From DAINRZ01 sp964634885 (GTDB lineage: Bacteria > Bacteroidota > Ignavibacteria > Kapaibacteriales > UBA2268): a stretch of 9,635 nucleotides of DNA. The notes under the pieces are model-generated. The model worked only from the letters and a program-made list of their open reading frames with translations. It searched no databases and was not told where the DNA came from. Each line of letters starts with the position of its first letter. The stretch's first letter is position 1. A program made the position numbers and the translations under genes. The stretch lies in contig CAZWLN010000096.1 of assembly GCA_964634885.1 (NCBI GenBank), positions 1 to 9,635 of the forward strand, read 5' to 3'. This document shows, piece by piece, positions 4,938 to 9,635 of this stretch.

Positions 4938-6875
4938 TCATTCGGCGACGGTGAACCTGCGCACTATCTCAGTCCTGCCTGATTCTATTAATGCAAAATA
5001 AACGCCGTTGCTAAGTTTACCTGTGTAAAAGCGCTGCCGGTTCCTTTCGCTTGTCGCCGATACATCTTTTTTACTGTCAAAGACGGCTTCTCCGGTAATG
5101 TTAAACAGCCTGAGGCGGTCTATGGGCATTAAACAGCCGGAGATATTGACGCAATTGTTTTCATAGAAGACATGGGGAGAGTCCGGATTCTCCGATTCAT
5201 CGGCAATATCATTCGGGCCTGTGGTAAAACGCAGCCCCAGGCCTATTTCAACGTTCCATTTGCTCGAGTCCGCAGCGTTCAGGCACCTGATCCTTGTAAA
5301 GTAATACTGGTTGTTCTTCAGGTTTTCCAGTTGCAAAGTAGTGTCTGTGATATTGTCATTGTCAATCAGTAATTGAACGCCTGGAATAATATCCCGATCA
5401 GCCATCTGTAAATGATAGCGGGTAGCGCCGGGAACGGAATACCACTTGAGTTGCGGATTGGTTTCGACGTTTACAGCCCAGTTCTTGGGATAGATGAAAA
5501 CCGGTACATTCAGGCTGCCTTCTTTGAGCTTTGTTTTGATGAACACTATCTCTGACCACTGGCTGCTGTCATTGTCATTCATTGCCCTTACCCTGATGTA
5601 GTATTTTTTATTGTACTCCAGTTGAAGTTTATGGCTTGCAGAAACTATTCCAGTAATGGTGTTCAGGGTGTCGGGAAATGTAAAGACGCTGGATAGCTGC
5701 AATTCATAGTATTTAGCAGAATCTATCTCAGTCCATTTGACATCGATTACGTCGTCAACTTCAGTTGTGTCAATCAAGGGGCTGATGAAAAACGGGGCTT
5801 TTAAGGCCGTCCGGTCAATGGAACGGAAGCAGGAATAGCCGCTGAGAAGGAATATACGGGAGTCGCGGATAAAGGCTATTTGTGGAGAATTCGACCACCA
5901 GTCAGCATTACAGGGCATGTCCTGGCGCTGCCATGTCTTTCCGGAGTCGGTCGTCAAATACAGTTTGTCATTTTTCCCTGCAGCCAGTCCGTATTGCTTA
6001 TTTCGAAATTTTATATACTCAAGGCCCATTATCTGAACAACCTCTGAGTTCATCACAATTTTCCAGCTCAATCCGCCGTTTTCGGATTTGATGATCAGGT
6101 CCGATCTCTGTTGGCCAATCCCGTTATTCTGGCCGCCGGCAGCCCATACTGTCGCACTGTCGATGAAACAAAGATCCCTGATGCCCTCCGGTACGGACGA
6201 GTTCGATTGCATCCATGAGGTGCCGAGATTAGTACTTTTCAGGAATTTATTTTCTTTCTTACTGAAATATGAATAGAACAGGATTGTTCTTGAAGCCGGG
6301 GTCCAGAGTCCGGAGCATACATAGGAGGAGGGATTGGCGATCCTGATGGTGGATTTCCAACTGTCGGCAGTATAGAGAATATAGGAGCTGTCAACCGGGT
6401 AATTTACGTTCTGGACGAAAACGGCGCCGCAATTGGAGTCGTACATATCCATTTTTGTGATTTTGCACAGATCGGGAAGAATGACAGAATCCCAGGACGA
6501 ACCCAGTTTGTCGGAACGGAAGACTATTCCTTTCGCCGGCGTTAATTTATTATTGACAAATATTTTAATGTTTGCAGTAAAGATAATAGTATTATCATCA
6601 GAAATTCTCACATTATTTATTTCTAATGTACTGTCTCCTTTGAAAACGGGTTCCCAGGAGTCCCCGTTGTCGGTCGATAGTTCAACAGTGTCGCAATTCT
6701 TCGAATTGCGTACTCTGACGATGTTCCCGGCCTTATTGCTACAGAGGATCGAGCCTCTTGAAAGCAGATAATTGACTTCATTAGAATTTTCCAGTTGTTC
6801 GAAGATTAAACTTCTTTGTGCCTGAATGAAGGCAGGGGTGCAAATTAAAACAATGAAAATGACGATAGCTCTCAT
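4938..6875 (-). CDS. Secreted Asp-box propeller / fibronectin-III protein with type IX sorting tail
   Basis: A 645-residue exported protein. The signal peptide is MRAIVIFIVLICTPAFIQAQ, cleaved near 19-20. Residues about 25-350 form a sortilin/Ycf48-like propeller with Asp-box (BNR) motifs of the S-x-D-x-G-x-x-W type: STDNGDSW (67), SDKLGSSW (121), STNLGTSW (214), SENGGLSW (264) and TTDSGKTW (308). Two fibronectin-III-like domains follow (about 361-450 and 456-553), with the paired signatures YYIRVRAMNDNDSSQWSE and YYFTRIRCLNAADSSKW. The tail (about 566-645) is a Por-type sorting domain ending GVYFALIESG and RRFTVAE. Its opening box is degenerate, with no YPNP motif and two cysteines (575, 581). 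Despite the Asp boxes there is no sign of sialidase active-site residues, so I expect a binding or display role. The ribosome site GGAAAGG (plus coordinates 6883-6889) is 7 nt from the ATG. Confidence 0.85.
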   Translation of the reverse strand: MRAIVIFIVLICTPAFIQAQRSLIFEQLENSNEVNYLLSRGSILCSNKAGNIVRVRNSKNCDTVELSTDNGDSWEPVFKGDSTLEINNVRISDDNTIIFTANIKIFVNNKLTPAKGIVFRSDKLGSSWDSVILPDLCKITKMDMYDSNCGAVFVQNVNYPVDSSYILYTADSWKSTIRIANPSSYVCSGLWTPASRTILFYSYFSKKENKFLKSTNLGTSWMQSNSSVPEGIRDLCFIDSATVWAAGGQNNGIGQQRSDLIIKSENGGLSWKIVMNSEVVQIMGLEYIKFRNKQYGLAAGKNDKLYLTTDSGKTWQRQDMPCNADWWSNSPQIAFIRDSRIFLLSGYSCFRSIDRTALKAPFFISPLIDTTEVDDVIDVKWTEIDSAKYYELQLSSVFTFPDTLNTITGIVSASHKLQLEYNKKYYIRVRAMNDNDSSQWSEIVFIKTKLKEGSLNVPVFIYPKNWAVNVETNPQLKWYSVPGATRYHLQMADRDIIPGVQLLIDNDNITDTTLQLENLKNNQYYFTRIRCLNAADSSKWNVEIGLGLRFTTGPNDIADESENPDSPHVFYENNCVNISGCLMPIDRLRLFNITGEAVFDSKKDVSATSERNRQRFYTGKLSNGVYFALIESGRTEIVRRFTVAE

Positions 6876-6915
6876 GGTTGTACCTTTCCAGAAAATTTCC
6901 GCACATTTCTTACAA

Positions 6916-6946
6916 CAAACATAATAATTAATTCATTGAAAAGAAA
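6916..6946 (-). promoter_or_regulatory. Candidate Bacteroidota-type promoter of the Asp-box/FnIII gene
   Basis: Read on the minus strand, TATGTTTG (plus coordinates 6916-6923) is a full match to the TAnnTTTG -7 box. TTTC (6943-6946) lies 19 nt upstream as a 3-of-4 match to the -33 TTTG. Transcription would start near 6909, giving a leader of about 33 nt that contains the GGAAAGG ribosome site. This is a pattern match only. Confidence 0.4.
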
Positions 6947-7095
6947 GAATAAAAAAGGGTAATAGAAATTTCTGAATAACTCAATTTTTACCCATTTTTA
7001 TTAATTTTCCGTGCGGCAGTAAAAATTCAGATATATTAAAAAAATAGACCTTCGCAATTTGTAGTGGGTAAAAAATGAATAAAACAAATATATAT

Positions 7096-7160
7096 TTTTC
7101 AAATCTCATGGACACACCCCGGCTGCGGCAGCAGGCTGGGTGTATCAACTGATTTGAAAA
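7096..7160. repeat. Large nested palindrome in the divergent intergenic region
   Basis: The outer arms TTTTCAAATC (7096-7105) and GATTTGAAAA (7151-7160) pair perfectly over 10 bp. Inside them GACACACCC (7111-7119) pairs with GGGTGTATC (7138-7146) with one mismatch. At the apex CTGC (7123-7126) and GCAG (7131-7134) close a GGCA loop. The core is GC-rich and the flanks AT-rich. A T7 run (7168-7174) lies 7 nt after the right arm. It stands between two divergent genes, so it ends neither. It may be a dispersed repeat, a leader structure or attenuator for the gene at 7327, or a protein-binding site. Confidence 0.6.
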
Positions 7161-7326
7161 TAAATAATTTTTTTCACTTTATTATTTGTAAAAAAAATAG
7201 GGCGAAAGACAAAAATTCCAGGATTTAATTTAAATATTATTAAAAATATTTCATTAGTAATCGTATATGATTATAAATTGTATTATTTTTATAAATTGAA
7301 AAATGGTACAAATAACGGAGTGATGT

Positions 7327-8370
7327 ATGAAAAGATATATACTGTTTTTGCTGCTGATGGCCCTGATAGTTCCTGCTGCTACCCTTACCGGGCAGAACAA
7401 GGAAGAATTCGTCGTCTTTTCGAAGAAGGGCGATGTCCAGGTGCAGCGCAATGCCAAGGGCAGCGCTGTCAGCCTGAAAGTGGGTGACAAGCTTTTCACC
7501 AGGGACAAGATCATTCTCAAAGCAGGTGGCGCCGTTACTCTTTACCATACTACCCTGAAGAAGAACATTGAACTGAAGAAAGCTGCTTCCACCACCGTCA
7601 GCAGCCTGGCCTCAGACCTGAAGAACAAGAAGAGCTACGGGGACAGGTTCTCAAACTATGTCTTCGACGAGATGACAGCCAGCAACAGCCTCTTCGGCGG
7701 AGGCAAGAATGAGGACATGAACACGATGGGGTCTGTCTCCAGGAATGTTGACAATTCGAACAAGAACGAACAGCTTGGCAGCCTTACGGGACTGAGCAGC
7801 AGTGAAAGTAAGGTAACCCTTGCCGTTGCCGATGAACTGGCGCAATCGAACAATAAATTGATACAGGTAAAACTACCGAGAAGTACATATGTCATCGACA
7901 AGGAAATTGAGTTCTCATGGTACGACAGGCAGGGCGCCGGTGTCTATGAACTCAGGATTGTTGACAACAACGACAAAGTAATTTACAGTAAGAAGCTTCA
8001 CAATACCAGCGTCGTCCTCAACCTGGACGAAGCCGGCCTCGGCAAAGGCGCTACCTATTTCTGGTATGTCGTCGATGGGGACTATCATTCGAACCAGTAC
8101 TCCTTCCAGAGGATGGCGGATAAAGACGCCGAAGCGGTAGAAGATATGGTACGGGACATTGATCTCGAAGAGATGAGTTCTCTCGATAAGATGGCTTTGG
8201 CTTCGTACTACGAAGACAGGAACATCGTCAACAGGGCTGTAAAGATTTATGACGATGTACTGAAGGAATACCCTGACAGCCCGGAATTCAGGAAATTGTA
8301 CTCCCGGTACCTCATACGTATCGGTTTAATTGCTGAAGCTACGAAGATATTAAGCGGTTCTGAAAAATAA
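7327..8370 (+). CDS. Exported FecR-like / Ig-like / helical-repeat protein (first of a tandem pair)
   Basis: A 347-residue protein with a signal peptide (KRYILFLLLMALIVPAATLTGQ, no lipobox cysteine). Residues about 28-95 resemble a FecR domain: VVFSKKGDVQVQ, then SLKVGDKLFTRDKIILKAGGAVTLYH. Residues about 100-180 are a Ser/Asn/Gly-rich linker. Residues about 183-262 form an Ig/FnIII-like strand domain (STYVIDKEIEFSWYDRQGAG, then ATYFWYVVDG). The end (about 265-347) is helical and TPR-like (MALASYYEDRNIVNRAVKIY, then VLKEYPDSPEFRKLYSRYL). The ATG has GGAG 6 nt upstream. The next gene follows after 15 nt and has the same architecture, so the two are probably an operon formed by duplication. The FecR domain is known from iron-uptake sigma regulators, but no sigma or receptor partner is present here and this protein lacks a cytoplasmic part, so a FecR-type role is not implied. 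I infer an envelope scaffold or sensor; no specific function is known to me. Confidence 0.8.
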   Translation: MKRYILFLLLMALIVPAATLTGQNKEEFVVFSKKGDVQVQRNAKGSAVSLKVGDKLFTRDKIILKAGGAVTLYHTTLKKNIELKKAASTTVSSLASDLKNKKSYGDRFSNYVFDEMTASNSLFGGGKNEDMNTMGSVSRNVDNSNKNEQLGSLTGLSSSESKVTLAVADELAQSNNKLIQVKLPRSTYVIDKEIEFSWYDRQGAGVYELRIVDNNDKVIYSKKLHNTSVVLNLDEAGLGKGATYFWYVVDGDYHSNQYSFQRMADKDAEAVEDMVRDIDLEEMSSLDKMALASYYEDRNIVNRAVKIYDDVLKEYPDSPEFRKLYSRYLIRIGLIAEATKILSGSEK

Positions 8371-8385
8371 ATAGCGGAGGTGGCC

Positions 8386-9324
8386 ATGTATTCACCAAAA
8401 GCGCTGCTGATCATTATATTGCTGGCATTGATGCCGGCAGTTGCCTGCTCAAAATCAGGCCTGAAGGTATTGTCGTGTTCCGGCGACATCGATTTCAGGG
8501 AAAAAACACACAGTACATGGAAAACCCTGAAGACTGGAGAAAATCTCGACAATCAGGATGTCATCAGGGTTGGTACGGGTTCCAAAGTGAACCTGCTTCG
8601 CGAGGACGGAAGGTATGTCAGCATTAGTACTCCGGGAGAGTACGACGTCGAAGACATCATCGGGAAAATGAACGGCAAAAGCAATGGATTCACCGGAAGA
8701 TTCCTCAGCTCCGTCTATCATACCCTCAGTTCCAATACGGACTATTTCAGGGATAATAAATACAATAAGGGGAATGCCTTAAGCGGCATTGTCCTGCGCA
8801 ATTACCAGGGATTCTTTCCCATCAGGTATCCAGTGAGTTCCTATTTCATAAGCAATAAAGTTACCTTTGCCTGGTACCGTAAAGATACTGTCGGGGCCTA
8901 TACTTTCAGGATAAAGGATATGTTCGACAAAGAGGTCTATTCTCAGGTGGTGCAGGACACAGCCATCGAACTGAACCTGAAAACCATCGGCCTGGCCGAG
9001 GGCAGTTTCTATTTCTGGCAGATTGCCAACAGTTGCGGCAAATCGGATGAATACTACATCTGCAGGCTGCCTGAAGACAGGTCTGAATCGATCAGGGATA
9101 CAATTGCAAGAATAGGTGATGAGTTCATGGGCAAGGACAACCAGACTCTGGAGTACCTTGCCAAAGCCCGCTACTTCGAAGACAACGACCTGCTCTACGA
9201 CGCATACATCGCTTACAGGTTACTGGCCGACAGCAATCCGAACGACATGGACATGAAGAAGCATTTCGTTCTGTTCCTGCTGAGGCACAACCTGATGCAG
9301 GAAGCACACGCGAATCTGGAGTAG
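8386..9324 (+). CDS. FecR-like / Ig-like / helical-repeat probable lipoprotein (second of a tandem pair)
   Basis: A 312-residue protein. I choose ATG 8386 over the in-frame GTG 8380, because GGAGG at 8376-8380 is then placed 5 nt upstream; the GTG would overlap its own ribosome site. The leader MYSPKALLIIILLALMPAVAC ends in an acceptable but non-canonical lipobox (AVAC, Cys21). A FecR-like domain follows (about 26-88: KVLSCSGDIDF, then LKTGENLDNQDVIRVGTGSKV), then a shorter linker than in its neighbour. The Ig/FnIII-like domain (about 147-228) aligns well with the upstream protein: SSYFISNKVTFAWYRKDTVG and GSFYFWQIANS against STYVIDKEIEFSWYDRQGAG and ATYFWYVVDG. A TPR-like helical end follows (YLAKARYFEDNDLLYDAYIA). 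It is clearly a diverged paralogue of the preceding gene, co-directional with a 15-nt gap. Membrane anchoring is plausible but not certain; the function is unknown. Confidence 0.8.
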   Translation: MYSPKALLIIILLALMPAVACSKSGLKVLSCSGDIDFREKTHSTWKTLKTGENLDNQDVIRVGTGSKVNLLREDGRYVSISTPGEYDVEDIIGKMNGKSNGFTGRFLSSVYHTLSSNTDYFRDNKYNKGNALSGIVLRNYQGFFPIRYPVSSYFISNKVTFAWYRKDTVGAYTFRIKDMFDKEVYSQVVQDTAIELNLKTIGLAEGSFYFWQIANSCGKSDEYYICRLPEDRSESIRDTIARIGDEFMGKDNQTLEYLAKARYFEDNDLLYDAYIAYRLLADSNPNDMDMKKHFVLFLLRHNLMQEAHANLE

Positions 9325-9635
9325 CTGTGTCAGATAATGACTTACATAAATTAGCTCAATAAATTTTCAAGGTTCTTCTCTGTTTGTAGTGGGAAAGTAG
9401 TAATTGAAAGGTAATTACTCAAACATTGAAGATACCCCATCCCGGCCTTCCCCAGGGGAATTATTCCCCGTGGGGAAGGAGAAAGAAACAAGACAGTTCT
9501 TGAAGTCCTCCCTTTGAGTAGGATTTAGGTGGGGTAAAGCACAGGGGCGCTCAAATTTCTCATACCAAACGCCGGAAAGTCGCACCAGTAGATATTATGT
9601 TTGAAAAAAGGAAGTCTCCTAATTAAATTGAGATA
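9325..9635. other. 311-bp non-coding right edge
   Basis: I see no gene. After the TAG of the FecR-like lipoprotein gene comes AT-rich DNA with a weak 7-bp hairpin (AGTAATT 9399-9405, AATTACT 9413-9419) that lacks a T-run. It is followed by the MITE-like element at 9433-9536 and about 100 bp of unremarkable sequence. No convincing terminator for the FecR-like pair is visible. Confidence 0.6.
9433..9536. repeat. MITE-like element with terminal inverted repeats and a long hairpin
   Basis: About 104 bp is bounded by TACCCCA (9433-9439) and its exact complement TGGGGTA (9530-9536). Inside is a long hairpin: CCTTCCCCA (9446-9454) pairs with TGGGGAAGG (9471-9479), and after a single bulged G the stem continues GGGGAA with TTCCCC to a 3-nt loop, about 15 bp in all. 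No open frame is inside. The size, terminal inverted repeats and intergenic position fit a non-autonomous dispersed element. No flanking target duplication is obvious. The C-rich hairpin at 1-76 has a similar style. No T-run follows, so terminator function is unlikely. Confidence 0.5.

Larger units (their letters stand above)
6876..7326. other. 451-bp divergent intergenic region
   Basis: No gene is supported. The left end carries the promoter of the minus-strand gene. The middle has a 10-bp inverted pair, TTTTTACCCA (6985-6994) and TGGGTAAAAA (7065-7074), and a large nested palindrome (7096-7160). The right end is very AT-rich DNA leading to the ribosome site GGAG (7317-7320) of the gene at 7327. 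I cannot identify a convincing promoter for that gene. Confidence 0.6.

Noticed and set aside
7240..7548. Minus-strand open frames over the start of the first FecR-like gene
   Set aside because: They are antisense to a gene with a good ribosome site and signal peptide, and show no domain.
8380..8385. GTG start two codons upstream of ATG 8386
   Set aside because: It would overlap the GGAGG ribosome site that is correctly spaced for the ATG.
7058..9393. Shared 11-mer TTTGTAGTGGG at 7058-7068 and 9383-9393, considered as a common promoter element
   Set aside because: Several shared 11-mers are expected by chance in a window this size, and the second copy precedes no visible gene.
9446..9479. 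Long hairpin as the terminator of the FecR-like pair
   Set aside because: It lies about 120 nt past the stop codon, has no T-run on either side, and sits inside an element with its own terminal inverted repeats.
1..9635. CRISPR array, tRNA, rRNA or insertion sequence transposase
   Set aside because: I saw no regularly spaced direct repeats of CRISPR size, no cloverleaf or rRNA-like sequence, and no transposase or integrase motifs in the intact genes.

Overview
The window looks like chromosomal DNA from the Bacteroidota/Chlorobi lineage. A member of Ignavibacteria or a related group is my best guess, but this is inference. Three signals support the lineage: two secreted proteins with type IX secretion (Por) C-terminal sorting domains, promoter matches to the Bacteroidota TTTG / TAnnTTTG pattern, and lipobox-type signal peptides. 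Coding DNA is of moderate GC. Intergenic DNA is very AT-rich, broken by short GC-rich hairpin elements that look like dispersed repeats.

Layout. (1) 1-254: hairpin-rich repeat DNA, a 9-bp tandem repeat, then a well-formed promoter and operator region. (2) 255-3070, plus strand: a compact operon of a TetR-family regulator, a TolC-family outer-membrane channel and an HlyD/YbhG-like periplasmic adaptor lipoprotein. It is closed by a strong hairpin at 3094-3127. No inner-membrane pump is encoded before the terminator, so this efflux operon lacks its energised component here. (3) 3135-4319, minus strand: a secreted propeller-repeat protein with a type IX sorting tail, convergent with the operon. 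(4) 4320-4937: a 618-bp gap with a GC-rich inverted-repeat island and a 93-codon open frame that has no start codon. (5) 4938-6875, minus strand: a secreted protein with an Asp-box (BNR) propeller, two fibronectin-III-like domains and a type IX sorting tail. (6) 6876-7326: a 451-bp divergent intergenic region with a large nested palindrome (7096-7160). (7) 7327-9324, plus strand: two tandem paralogous envelope proteins, each with a FecR-like N-terminal domain, an Ig/FnIII-like strand domain and a C-terminal helical (TPR-like) segment. (8) 9325-9635: a non-coding tail with a roughly 104-bp MITE-like element bearing a long hairpin.

How the genes work together. The TetR protein probably represses its own operon through a 16-bp palindrome just downstream of the -7 box. 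The TolC and HlyD proteins would form the outer-membrane and periplasmic parts of a tripartite exporter whose ABC pump must come from elsewhere. The two sorting-tail proteins are independent cargo for a secretion system not encoded here. The FecR-like pair is the least familiar part of the window: the same three-part architecture is duplicated in tandem, with one copy looking like a lipoprotein and the other like a soluble exported protein. I do not recognise a described function for it.
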